Assembly (NCBI RefSeq): GCF_028737195.1
Contig: NZ_JAQZAJ010000001.1
Location: 868,001 to 932,000, forward strand
From: Pseudovibrio exalbescens
GTDB lineage: Bacteria > Pseudomonadota > Alphaproteobacteria > Rhizobiales > Stappiaceae
Length of the DNA: 64,000 nt
Direction of reading: 5' to 3'
Position 1 is the first letter of the stretch, and every line of letters begins with the position of its first letter. Made by a program: the position numbers and the translations under genes. Of this stretch, positions 16,013 to 24,935 are shown in pieces. A model generated the notes under the pieces. The model worked only from the letters and a program-made list of their open reading frames with translations. It had not been told where the DNA came from and did not search any database.

Positions 16013-18595
16013 TTAGGAGAAAGACGAAACCCTTCCGTTTTCCAAGAGGATATACGCATCAAATTCATCCTTTACCGGAACGTTGGTGGATCCGAAAATG
16101 AGCGTTCTTCCTTCCAGCAGTTTGCGAATGCCATTGCGCAATTCACGGTCCGTTTCCGTGACACCGGCAATGGTGTCGTCCAAGATCGTGATGGGTGCCG
16201 ACTTCATGAGCGCCCGCGCCACACAGATCATGCGGCGCTGGTGCGCAGACAAGCGCGACCCGGCCACGCCCACGTGGTAGTCCAACCCGGCGCGGCGCAC
16301 GGGCTGGCGCAAGCCCAACTCCATCACAAGCTCGCGCACCACTTCATCAATGCGCTGACGTGCATCACGACGGTCGAGACGCGGACGACCAAACAGCAGG
16401 TTGTCCTCAATGGTGAGCGTTGGCATGTACGTGTCGTTGTCGAAGAAGGTGATGACGTCGTTTTCCGCCCCTACGCGGTCGCGGAACTCCTTGCGGCGCT
16501 TGACGAATTCTTCCTGCAACGCATCATCCATGACACCGAGACGGTGTTTGGACGGCACCAGTTTGAAGGCCAGGTTGATCATGCGGTTGCGGTCCGCGAT
16601 TCTGGTCTTCTTCGGCAGCTTGCCCGCTTTCATCTGGCGCAGAATGCGCTCAAACTCAGGCAAATCTTCCTGCTTAATAAAGGAATATGTGTCAAGAAGT
16701 TCACTGTCGCCACTCACGTCGGAGAACAGCTCGATCATGATTTCAGCGATCTGCTTACCGATCTCGACGAGGCGCTCATCAAGTCCGGTGTCTTCGAGGA
16801 ACTTGACGGCCCGTTTGTTCTTCAACACGTCCTCAAGCTGCAGTGAGCTGTCTTTCGGAACCGCGAAAAACAGGTTCTCCGCAAGGCTTGCAGAGGCGTT
16901 GAAGGTGTCTATGTCCCACAGCTCAACGAGATTGCGCAGTTTCGGATCGGTCTGAACCTTTCCGGCAAGCACGTGCCGGGCATCCAGAATGCGCTGTACC
17001 AGCTCGGCGTCGTGTTCTGGATCGATGACGGATTGAAGGCCGAGGCGATAAAGATCCTTCGACAGACCCAGTACCTCGATGATCTCCAGAACCCGGTTAT
17101 CAAGCTCTTCCGTGTCTTTTGCGCCAGCACGGTCATAGTCCAGCCAGTTCACATCCAGACTGTACTCCGGATTGGCAGTGGCGCGCGCCTCTTCCATCCA
17201 GCGGCGATATTCCGAGGATGAAGCATGCTCTTTGGATGGCTCATCCAGCGGACGGTTGCGCAGACCATAGTAAAGGTTGTCGCGAATTGTGCCGGTCCAA
17301 ACGTGAACCGAACCGCCCACATAAGCGATCTGACGGCCCAACGTGGCCTCACAGAGCCCTTCCAGATTGTGGGTGCCAATCTCGACACGGCCAGCCGTGG
17401 GGCTTAAAAGACCAGCCGCCATCTGGAGCACTTCCGTCCGGCCGGAGCCGTCGACGCCAATCACCGCGAAAGTCTTGCCGCTTTTGGCCGTGAGGTTGAT
17501 ACCGAAGACCTCCTGCCCTGAAGAGCCTCCGGCGAATGTGGCATTGGTCATGACCAGATCGCCATCCAGATTGAAGCTCTCTTCGCCCTTGATGCGCTCC
17601 AGTGGGTAGATGTCCTGCGGATCGAAGTTTTCGACCACAGTCTGATACTTGACGTTCACATCAGCGGTCATCTGGTAGTAAGCCAGAAGCTCTTTCCACG
17701 GAGCTGCCAGATCCTTGTAGGCCGCGATGACTGCGATCAGAGCACCAATGCTGAGCTCGCCCTTGATGACCAGATAGCCGCCGATCAGATAAAAGAAGAA
17801 CGGCGTCAGTTGGTTCATGAAGTTATTCACGAACTTGATGAAGTACTTCCGGTTGTAAATATCGAAGCGAATGCGGAAGTTTTTATAGAGGCGATCAGAC
17901 AGATCCGCCGAGTGCCATGCGGAGGCGTCATTGGCGTGGATCTCCGTGACACCGCCAATGCTCTCCCCGATCTTGTCGGAGATGACACGCACATTGCGTA
18001 CACGCTCGCGAGACAGCAGAACCACTTTTTTCTGCAGTTTCGGGATAATGTAGGCCTGAATTGGATAGGAGCTGATGGCTGCCAGCCCGAGAAGCGGGTC
18101 TTGCAAGAAGATGAAGCCCAGCTGCACCACCAGCATGCCGCCCTGATAAGCTGGCAGAGCGATGGCCTCGCCAATGAAGCCGCCCACATCCTCAACTTCC
18201 GCAGTGATCATCGGGATGATTTCACCGGAGCTGACTTTCCTGAAGTGGGGCAACCGGAAACGCAGAACACGCTGGTAGAGGTCGAACCGCAAGCGGCGCA
18301 ACATGCGCTCGCCGAGGCGGCCCTTGTAGACATTCAGGAACAGCTTGATGCCATTGCTGACCACAACCAGAAACAGGAAAAGAAAACACAGAAAGGCCAG
18401 ATACTCGATCTGGTCCAGTTCAACGCCCATCACTTCACGCGGAAAGGCAGTTCCCTGAATGGCGTCGTTGGTAATCTGCTTTGGAAGATCCAGCAGCATG
18501 AAGCTGACTGGATAGGACAGACAGGTAATCAGCAAAATCGTGATCTGATACCTGGCTGAGTTCTTCCAGATAAACCGAAAGAGGCTTTTCTCCAT
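16013..18595 (-). CDS. ABC-exporter-like membrane protein with a degenerate, expanded nucleotide-binding domain
   Basis: An 860-residue protein. Residues 1 to about 310 are a type I exporter membrane domain. The ATPase part is odd. The Walker A-like loop GVDGSGRT (380-387) has Arg for Lys; the Q-loop position reads IAYVGGSV with no Gln; the signature is LSAHQ (782-786); Walker B is ITILDD (802-807) with Asp for the catalytic Glu; the H-loop region (LIFGSTN) lacks the His. About 340 residues separate the Q-loop from the signature, and the segment that normally follows the Q-loop appears three times (TIRDNLYYG 436-444, ASLAENLFF 569-577, TIEDNLLFG 728-736). It is probably a poor ATPase or none, perhaps regulatory. 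First gene of the leftward operon. Confidence 0.85.
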   Translation of the reverse strand: MEKSLFRFIWKNSARYQITILLITCLSYPVSFMLLDLPKQITNDAIQGTAFPREVMGVELDQIEYLAFLCFLFLFLVVVSNGIKLFLNVYKGRLGERMLRRLRFDLYQRVLRFRLPHFRKVSSGEIIPMITAEVEDVGGFIGEAIALPAYQGGMLVVQLGFIFLQDPLLGLAAISSYPIQAYIIPKLQKKVVLLSRERVRNVRVISDKIGESIGGVTEIHANDASAWHSADLSDRLYKNFRIRFDIYNRKYFIKFVNNFMNQLTPFFFYLIGGYLVIKGELSIGALIAVIAAYKDLAAPWKELLAYYQMTADVNVKYQTVVENFDPQDIYPLERIKGEESFNLDGDLVMTNATFAGGSSGQEVFGINLTAKSGKTFAVIGVDGSGRTEVLQMAAGLLSPTAGRVEIGTHNLEGLCEATLGRQIAYVGGSVHVWTGTIRDNLYYGLRNRPLDEPSKEHASSSEYRRWMEEARATANPEYSLDVNWLDYDRAGAKDTEELDNRVLEIIEVLGLSKDLYRLGLQSVIDPEHDAELVQRILDARHVLAGKVQTDPKLRNLVELWDIDTFNASASLAENLFFAVPKDSSLQLEDVLKNKRAVKFLEDTGLDERLVEIGKQIAEIMIELFSDVSGDSELLDTYSFIKQEDLPEFERILRQMKAGKLPKKTRIADRNRMINLAFKLVPSKHRLGVMDDALQEEFVKRRKEFRDRVGAENDVITFFDNDTYMPTLTIEDNLLFGRPRLDRRDARQRIDEVVRELVMELGLRQPVRRAGLDYHVGVAGSRLSAHQRRMICVARALMKSAPITILDDTIAGVTETDRELRNGIRKLLEGRTLIFGSTNVPVKDEFDAYILLENGRVSSFS

Positions 18596-18867
18596 TAGGA
18601 ACCTGGTCCACTCATTCTCATTGGCAGGGCGCTGGCATACGGGGTGCCGCGCTGATCTTCGGGCACAGCGCTGGCCGCACCCGACCTTCGGCCTGTGCTA
18701 CAACCTGCGCTACAGTAGAGATTCAACTATTAACAATCCAGAAGAGACTCAATCCATTTTGACAATCTAAGTCATTGCGGATCAGCCACTATGCTTTTAG
18801 TGTCGCAGCAAAAGCGCCGAGTGTACTGGTTGGCGTAAGGGTATCCTCCTATAATTATGATGAGTGC
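18596..18867. other. Divergent intergenic region between ABC-like and glycosyltransferase operons
   Basis: This 272-bp gap must hold the promoters of both operons. The right half is AT-rich, with a run around 18717-18770. I could not assign hexamers or an operator with confidence. An in-frame ATG at 18775 exists for the rightward gene, but homology starts at 18868. Confidence 0.5.
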
Positions 18868-20109
18868 ATGACTTCCAACGCCCTCAAGGTTCTGATTTAC
18901 AGCCACGATACATTCGGCTTGGGCCACTTGCGCCGCTGCCGTGCGATTGCACAGTCTCTGGTGGGCACATTCTCGGAAATGTCCGTGCTCATCCTCTCCG
19001 GATCACCGATCATAGGCAGCTATGAGTTCAAGTCTCGGGTGGACTTTGTCCGTATCCCCGGCGTCATCAAGCTGCGCAGCGGGGATTACACATCGCTGTC
19101 GTTGCACTTGAACATCGATCACACGCTTGCCATTCGTTCGTCCATAATCGAGCACACGGCTAAGGTTTTTAATCCGGACATATTTATTGTTGATAAGGAA
19201 CCCTTGGGATTGCGCGGGGAAGTGCTGCCGACGCTGCAATACCTTGCCGACACGCCGACTCAGCTGGTGCTGGGTCTGCGCGATGTGATGGATGATCCGG
19301 AAGTTTTGCGCGAAGAATGGGACCGCAAGAACGTGGACCCGGCGCTGATCGACCTTTACGACGAAATCTGGGTCTACGGCCCGTCTTTCATGAACAATCC
19401 GCTGGACGGCATGGGCCTGCCGCAGTCCGTTCATGACAAGACGCTTTTCACTGGTTACCTGCAGCGCTCGTTGCCAAAGGTTTCTGCCAACTTTACGCCG
19501 CCGTTCGATGGCGCGCCGTACATTCTGGTTACCCCTGGCGGGGGTGGTGATGGCATTGAACTGGTGGACTGGGTGATGCGCGCCTATGAATCTCGTGAGC
19601 GCCCCCTCTTCCCAGCCCTGATTGTGCTGGGCCCCTTCATGCCCTCAGAGAAGGTGGAGAACTTTGCCGCACGCGCCGAGGAGCTGCGCGATGTGGAAGT
19701 GATCCGCTTTACACCGGAAATGGAGCCCTACATTGACCGGGCGACGGCCGTTGTGGGCATGGGTGGCTACAACACGTTCTGTGAGATCCTGTCGTTTGAC
19801 AAGCCGACCTTGCTGGTGCCGCGGGTTGTGCCGCGCCGCGAGCAAGCGATCCGCGCCGAGCAAGCCAAACGCCTTGGCCTTGTGCGCGTGCTGCCGATCG
19901 ACGCCTATCCTGACATCGACCTGATGCTGGATGCGCTTTCCGAGTTGCCGGGGGCACCGGCACCTTCGCAGGCGCAGTCCAGAACCGTTCTCGGCGGTCT
20001 TGAGGTTATCAATGCGCGGGTTGATGAAATCTACCGTGCACGCGATATAACCCCAGTCTACAAAGAGGACACCCCCGTGCTGCAATTGGCCGCTCATCGG
20101 CCTTCCTAG
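18868..20109 (+). CDS. GT-B glycosyltransferase, MurG/GT28-like
   Basis: A 413-residue cytoplasmic glycosyltransferase. The N-terminus has the glycine motif GLGHLRRCRAIA of GT28/MurG-like enzymes, and the C-terminal domain has the donor-site pattern TPGGGGDG and GMGGYNTFCEILSFDKPTLLVPR, as in enzymes using UDP-HexNAc or similar donors. The ATG at 18868 is taken because the domain begins at once after it. It is first of five tightly packed rightward genes, 13 bp before the next. The related gene at 22474 shares its layout, so the operon holds two paralogous pairs of transferases. Donor and acceptor are unknown. Confidence 0.85.
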   Translation: MTSNALKVLIYSHDTFGLGHLRRCRAIAQSLVGTFSEMSVLILSGSPIIGSYEFKSRVDFVRIPGVIKLRSGDYTSLSLHLNIDHTLAIRSSIIEHTAKVFNPDIFIVDKEPLGLRGEVLPTLQYLADTPTQLVLGLRDVMDDPEVLREEWDRKNVDPALIDLYDEIWVYGPSFMNNPLDGMGLPQSVHDKTLFTGYLQRSLPKVSANFTPPFDGAPYILVTPGGGGDGIELVDWVMRAYESRERPLFPALIVLGPFMPSEKVENFAARAEELRDVEVIRFTPEMEPYIDRATAVVGMGGYNTFCEILSFDKPTLLVPRVVPRREQAIRAEQAKRLGLVRVLPIDAYPDIDLMLDALSELPGAPAPSQAQSRTVLGGLEVINARVDEIYRARDITPVYKEDTPVLQLAAHRPS

Positions 20110-20122
20110 GTTCAATAATTAC

Positions 20123-21346
20123 ATGTCACGTATCGCTGTAGTGGTGAAAGGCTACCCACGCCTTTCTGAGACGTTCATTGCCCAAGAGATTCTGGGGCTG
20201 CAGAACAGGGGCATTGGCCAGCTCATCGTTGCGCTGCGCAAACCCTATGATCCTTACATTCACGAGCTGCACCGCCAGATCAAAAGCGACGTGCTGTACT
20301 TGCCCGAGTACATCAAGGATGACCCCAAACGGGTAGCCAAGGCCATTTCCTGGGCAAAGAAACAGCCGACCTATGACAAGGCACGGGCGCTGTTTGAGGC
20401 TGACCTTGCCAATGAAAACAACAACAACCGCAAGCGGCGCTGGGGGCAAGCCTGTGTGTTTGCCCATGAGCTGCCGGAGGATGTGACCTGGATTCACACC
20501 CACTACCTGCACACGCCGTGTTCGGTTTCGCGCTATGCTGCGCACCTGTCCGGCCGCAAGTGGTCGTTCTCTGCCCATGCAAAGGACATTTGGACCTCTC
20601 CTGAGTGGGACCTGAAGGTGAAGCTGGCAGACGCGGCATGGGGAGTGACCTGCACCCAGGTGAACGTGGACTATCTGCAAAGCCTGATGGATGCACCGGA
20701 GAAAATAGAACTGGTCTACCATGGCTTGGATTTCAGCTCATTTCCGGTAAAGGATGGCGCGCGGCAACCGCTGACGGGGGCTCAAGAGACCCCGGTTACA
20801 CTGCTTTCCGTGGGCCGGGCCGTTGAGAAAAAGGGCTACGACACCCTGCTTCAGGCTTTGAAAAAGCTGCCGCAGGACCTGAATTGGCGCTTCGTTCACA
20901 TCGGCGGCGGCGAGCTTGCGGACAAGCTGAAAACACTTGGTGAGAAGCTCGGCATTGCAGACCGGATTGAGTGGCGCGGAGCCCAGCCGCGCGAGGAAGT
21001 CATCAAAGCCTGTATGCAGGCAGACCTGTTCGCTCTGCCCTGCAAGATTGCCAAGACCGGCGACCGGGACGGCCTGCCAAATGTTTTGATGGAAGCGCAG
21101 GCCATGGGCCTTTGCTGCGTTTCTACGCAGGTTTCTGCCATTCCTGAGCTGATTGAAGATGGCAAGACCGGCCGTCTTGTGGCACCGGAAGCGCCAAAGG
21201 AATTGGCAGATGTGCTTCTAGAGCTTATCAAGGATCCGCAGCAGCGTGACAGGCTGGGCCAGGCAGGCTCGGCGCATGTGCGCAGCAGCTTTGAAACCGC
21301 ACCGGGACTGGACAGGCTGAAAGCCAAGTTCGACACCGTTTTATGA
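20123..21346 (+). CDS. Glycosyltransferase family 4, WcaL/colanic-acid-type
   Basis: A 407-residue GT4 enzyme. The opening VVKGYPRLSETFIAQEI is characteristic of WcaL-like transferases of exopolysaccharide clusters. HTHYLHTPCSVSRYAA is the acceptor-side segment; the donor-side motifs are LSVGRAVEKKGYDTLL and the E-x7-E-type segment in DGLPNVLMEAQAMGLCCVST. It follows the previous gene by 13 bp and precedes the next by 8 bp. It likely adds a sugar to a lipid-linked or nascent surface glycan at the inner face of the membrane. Confidence 0.9.
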   Translation: MSRIAVVVKGYPRLSETFIAQEILGLQNRGIGQLIVALRKPYDPYIHELHRQIKSDVLYLPEYIKDDPKRVAKAISWAKKQPTYDKARALFEADLANENNNNRKRRWGQACVFAHELPEDVTWIHTHYLHTPCSVSRYAAHLSGRKWSFSAHAKDIWTSPEWDLKVKLADAAWGVTCTQVNVDYLQSLMDAPEKIELVYHGLDFSSFPVKDGARQPLTGAQETPVTLLSVGRAVEKKGYDTLLQALKKLPQDLNWRFVHIGGGELADKLKTLGEKLGIADRIEWRGAQPREEVIKACMQADLFALPCKIAKTGDRDGLPNVLMEAQAMGLCCVSTQVSAIPELIEDGKTGRLVAPEAPKELADVLLELIKDPQQRDRLGQAGSAHVRSSFETAPGLDRLKAKFDTVL

Positions 21347-21354
21347 GATAGAGC

Positions 21355-22473
21355 ATGAAGCTGGCCTTCACGGCACCCATGAAGCCTTTGGATGATCCGA
21401 CGCCCTCGGGAGACCGGACGCTGGCACGGCTCATTGTCAGGGCGTTGGAGCAAGGCGGGCATGAGGTGGAGGTGCCGACCCGGTTCCGAAGCTGGCGCAA
21501 GAACGGGGGCGTTGCCATGCAACAGGCCCTCAAAGACGAAGCGCTTTGTGAAGCCGAAGCCATTGCCGCCAGATGGCGCAGCACCGGGTACAAGCCGGAT
21601 GCGTTCTTGACCTATCATCTCTACCACAAGGCACCGGACTGGATTGGCCCGGCGCTTTCTGAGGAGTTCGGCTGTCCCTACCTCGTGATTGAGGCCAGCC
21701 GCGCGCCCAAACAAGCCACTGGCGAGTGGTCTTTCGGTTTTGCCGAGGCAGACAAGGCCCTTTCCGCGGCGGATCAGGTGGTGGCCCTGCACCGCGCAGA
21801 TGCACAGTGCTTGCGCGACGTTGTTTGCGACAAACTCACCATCATTCCGCCCTTCATTGATGCAGACCCGTTTTTGGGAGCGCCTCCCGTTGCCCTTCGA
21901 GAAAACGGCAAGCTCAAGCTTCTGGCAGTGGGCATGATGCGGCCGGGCGCGAAGGTGCAGTCTTATGCCGTGCTGGCGCAAGCCTTGAGGCTCCTGCGCG
22001 CTGAAAACTGGAGCCTGACCATCGTTGGCGATGGACCGGAATTCCATGAGGTACGCGAGATGTTCAGCGGCCTGCCGGTTACTTTTCTGGGACCAAAGGT
22101 GGGCGATGACATTCCACAGGTCTACGCCGACCACGACGTGCTGGTGTGGCCGGCCATTCGTGAGGCCTTTGGCTTCGTGTTCCTTGAAGCGCAGGCCTCG
22201 GGCCGACCGGTGATTGGCGGGGACACGTTTGGTGTGCCCGACATCGTGGAGGATGGGAAAACCGGTTTTCTATCTCCTGAAGGGGATGTGAGCGCAATGG
22301 CGGCCAACATTGAGCGCATCCTTGAACGCCCAGAGCTGGCACCCCAAATGGGCAGTGCCGCGCGGGCGCACATTCTGAACCGGCACAGCCTTGCCGCTGG
22401 CACACAGAACCTGAACATGCTGCTGGCGCGGGCCCGCGAAATTTTCAAAGAAAAGAACACCCGGAAAACATAG
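21355..22473 (+). CDS. Glycosyltransferase family 4
   Basis: A 372-residue GT-B transferase. The N-terminal domain contains PLDDPTPSGDRTLARLIVRAL, seen in GT4 enzymes that bind the acceptor; the C-terminal domain has LAVGMMRPGAKVQSYAVLA, VGDGPEFHEV and the donor motif IREAFGFVFLEAQASGRPVIGG. It abuts the next gene with no gap, a sign of translational coupling. Specificity cannot be assigned. Confidence 0.88.
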   Translation: MKLAFTAPMKPLDDPTPSGDRTLARLIVRALEQGGHEVEVPTRFRSWRKNGGVAMQQALKDEALCEAEAIAARWRSTGYKPDAFLTYHLYHKAPDWIGPALSEEFGCPYLVIEASRAPKQATGEWSFGFAEADKALSAADQVVALHRADAQCLRDVVCDKLTIIPPFIDADPFLGAPPVALRENGKLKLLAVGMMRPGAKVQSYAVLAQALRLLRAENWSLTIVGDGPEFHEVREMFSGLPVTFLGPKVGDDIPQVYADHDVLVWPAIREAFGFVFLEAQASGRPVIGGDTFGVPDIVEDGKTGFLSPEGDVSAMAANIERILERPELAPQMGSAARAHILNRHSLAAGTQNLNMLLARAREIFKEKNTRKT

Positions 22474-23625
22474 ATGAAAGCCTTTATCCACGTTCAGCAC
22501 CTTTTGGGAACCGGACATGTGGTGCGTGCAGCGGCAATTGGCCGTGCTCTTGCCGCCCGCGGTGTGGAAGTGACCCTTGCCTCGGGCAACACGGTGCCTC
22601 CCACGCTGAACACCCATGGTTTGAACGTGGTCGAATTGCCGCCCGTTCGCAGCCCGGATGCGGTCTTCGACAAGCTGGTGACCCCAGACGGCACACCAAT
22701 TGACGACAGCTGGTTCGAGCGGCGCACGCAAACAACCCTTGAGGCTTTTCAGGCCGACGACTTCGACATTCTGCTGACCGAAACCTACCCATTCGGACGC
22801 CGTCAATTCGAGCAGGAATTGTCTCCGTTGCTGCGCTTTGCCAAGGCACAGGAACGGCCGCCACTGATTGCCTCCTCCATTCGCGACATTCTGGTGCGCA
22901 AGCAGCAGCTTTGGAAGGAGGAATGGATGGCCAAGCAGGCGGCGCGATACTACGACTGTGTTCTGGTGCATTCCGACCCGGAGTTCGTGCGGCTTTCCGA
23001 CAGTTTTCCTTTTGCACAGCAGGTGGAGCACCTCCTGCGCTATACGGGGTATGTGGACGCCCAGCGCGACACAATCGCCCCCTCCTCTGATGGTCATGAC
23101 GAGGTGATCGTGTCATGCGGTGGCGGCGCTGTAGGGGCGCAGTTGCTTGAAAGTGCGCTGATTGCACGGTCCTTGAGCCGCAGGGCCGGTGACACCACGT
23201 GGCGCGTGCTCGTGGGCCATGACATCAATGAGGAGACGTTTGCCGCGCTGCAACTGAAAGCCCATGAGGGCTGCATCGTCGAGCGCGCCCGGCCGGACTT
23301 CCCCGAGCTTTTGACCCGGGCTCGGCTTTCCGTTTCGCAGGCTGGATACAACACCGTTCTCGACGTCCTTGTTGCGGGCGTTGCCGCTGTGTTCGTGCCG
23401 TTTGCTCAGGTGCGTGAGACCGAGCAGGCCCAGCGGGCCGAAGCTTTGGTGCAAAGACAGCGTGCGGTCAGCATTCCGGAGGACACGTTGACACCAGAGG
23501 GCCTTGCCGCTGCCGTGGATGATGCGCTTTCCCTGCCCCGCTCCGACATGACCGTGCTGCTTGGCGGTGCCGAGCGCAGCGCCGATATTCTGATTGCCGA
23601 GCGTGAAAGACAGGTGATTTCATGA
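22474..23625 (+). CDS. GT-B glycosyltransferase, MurG/GT28-like (second copy type)
   Basis: A 383-residue protein. GTGHVVRAAAIGRALAARG at the N-terminus parallels the GLGHLRRCRAIA of the first gene of the operon; VSCGGGAVG and SQAGYNTVLDVLVAGVAAVFVPF form the donor site. The ATG comes directly after the preceding stop codon and the end overlaps the next gene by four bases (ATGA). It probably transfers a nucleotide-activated hexosamine or related sugar. Confidence 0.87.
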   Translation: MKAFIHVQHLLGTGHVVRAAAIGRALAARGVEVTLASGNTVPPTLNTHGLNVVELPPVRSPDAVFDKLVTPDGTPIDDSWFERRTQTTLEAFQADDFDILLTETYPFGRRQFEQELSPLLRFAKAQERPPLIASSIRDILVRKQQLWKEEWMAKQAARYYDCVLVHSDPEFVRLSDSFPFAQQVEHLLRYTGYVDAQRDTIAPSSDGHDEVIVSCGGGAVGAQLLESALIARSLSRRAGDTTWRVLVGHDINEETFAALQLKAHEGCIVERARPDFPELLTRARLSVSQAGYNTVLDVLVAGVAAVFVPFAQVRETEQAQRAEALVQRQRAVSIPEDTLTPEGLAAAVDDALSLPRSDMTVLLGGAERSADILIAERERQVIS

Positions 23626-24425
23626 CCGCCGCTGATGCACTGGCCCTTGACGCCTTTCGCAGCTCTCTGCGCGACCATCTGGACTGGTTTGCTGCGCGCG
23701 GCCAGAAGGTGAGATTCTGGTGGCGAGATGACGATGCCATCGAGCCAACGGACGATCTGGAACGCCTGCTTGACATCGCCAAGCGCTATTCAGTGCCCGT
23801 AGCTCTGGCGGTGATCCCCAAACACGCCAAGGAAACTTTGGCCGCACGTCTTGAAACCAGTGATGAGGCGTGGGTTCTCCAGCATGGCTGGCAACACAAG
23901 AACTTTCAGCGCAAGGACTTGGGTGAGAAGGCAGCCGAGCTGGGCAGTCGCCGGGACCTTGATGAGATCACGACGCAACTCGAAGAAGGCTTCGCTCGCC
24001 TTTCAGAGCTGTTTCCCGACCGCTTCATTCCTGCTGTGGTGCCGCCGTGGAACCGGATTGATCCGGGTGTGGTGCGCCGTCTGGAAGGCATTGGGCTTAA
24101 AAGTCTTTCCACCTTCACATGGATGCACCCCTACTCCCTCGCGCAGGTGCAGTCGCATGTGGACATTATCAAGTGGAAGAAGAACAACCGCTTTATCGGC
24201 TGGAAGAGTGCCATGGACCGGTTTGATCTGCAGTTCATGCGCCGTCGCACCAACCCGCAGGAGCCGCTTGGCATTCTGACCCACCATCTGGCTCATGAGG
24301 AAGGCTGCTACACCTTCCTTGAGGAGTTCCTCAGCATTGCCGCCAATCACCCCGGCGCTGCGTGGCCTGCGCTTCCCGAGCTGTTTGCCGAGGAAGTGGC
24401 CCGCGCCAAGGCAATTCGAACCTGA
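23622..24425 (+). CDS. Polysaccharide deacetylase-like protein
   Basis: A 267-residue protein of the carbohydrate esterase 4-like fold. The catalytic motifs are recognisable though diverged: WWRDDDA (Asp for base and metal), QHGWQHKNF with the spaced histidines, PPWNRID, and ILTHHLAHE near the end. No signal peptide is visible, so it would act in the cytoplasm, unlike secreted chitin or peptidoglycan deacetylases. It is last in the operon, overlapping the preceding gene by four bases, and could remove an acetyl group from a sugar added by the neighbouring transferases. Metal binding is not certain. Confidence 0.82.
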   Translation: MTAADALALDAFRSSLRDHLDWFAARGQKVRFWWRDDDAIEPTDDLERLLDIAKRYSVPVALAVIPKHAKETLAARLETSDEAWVLQHGWQHKNFQRKDLGEKAAELGSRRDLDEITTQLEEGFARLSELFPDRFIPAVVPPWNRIDPGVVRRLEGIGLKSLSTFTWMHPYSLAQVQSHVDIIKWKKNNRFIGWKSAMDRFDLQFMRRRTNPQEPLGILTHHLAHEEGCYTFLEEFLSIAANHPGAAWPALPELFAEEVARAKAIRT

Positions 24426-24462
24426 CGCCCAAGAGCGCTGACGTTTCTGCTGCACACTCCTT

Positions 24463-24817
24463 CTGGATCCCGGCTCGGGGGCCGGGATGACGGCAGAGGG
24501 TTGAGGGGCCGGATGGCGGCAGAGGGTAAGGCGCTGGATCATGGTGGTGGTCATGCGAGGTGGCGAACGCGACCCAAGCGCCGAGAGATCAGCTCGCGGA
24601 CCGTGAAAATCTGTATGGCATCATGACCGTCAAGACAACGTGGCCGTGAGACCTTCTACACCATACCAAAACAATCACTGTCATACCGGACAAGCGCAGC
24701 GCTGATCCGGTATCCAGAGCCCAAAGCACCGAGGTGCGAAGGAGACGCCCTAACTGGATCCCGGCTCGGGGGCCGGGATGACGCCAGAGGGTTGAGGGGC
24801 CGGATGGCGGCAGAGGG
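24463..24817. repeat. Two copies of a 64-bp palindromic intergenic repeat
   Basis: The copies at 24463-24526 and 24754-24817 differ at one base. Each begins CTGGATCCCGG and can fold (CCCGGCTCGGGGGCCGGGATGAC). Between them, about 24671-24715, is a related inverted element ending in a CCGGTATCCAG-type sequence like those in the 240-bp repeat at 2908. Confidence 0.8.
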
Positions 24818-24885
24818 ATGGGGCGTTGGGATAACGGCGGGAGAAATGGGTGTGTGGTGGCACAATAAGTCGGCAGAGGAGGCAT

Positions 24886-24910
24886 GAAAAAGGCGCCACC
24901 CGGGCGCCTT
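24886..24910 (-). terminator. Terminator after the methyltransferase gene
   Basis: On the minus strand the stem is AAGGCGCC/GGCGCCTT with a 5-base loop, followed by five T. It lies 26 bp past the stop codon. Confidence 0.85.
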
Positions 24911-24935
24911 GTGTCATTCTGAATGCAAATGCGGC

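Larger units (their letters stand above)
24426..24935. other. Gene-free interval with repeats and a terminator
   Basis: About 510 bp between converging genes. It contains the two 64-bp repeats, the related inverted element and the terminator at 24886-24910. I found no convincing gene; short minus-strand frames here run through the repeats. Confidence 0.7.
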
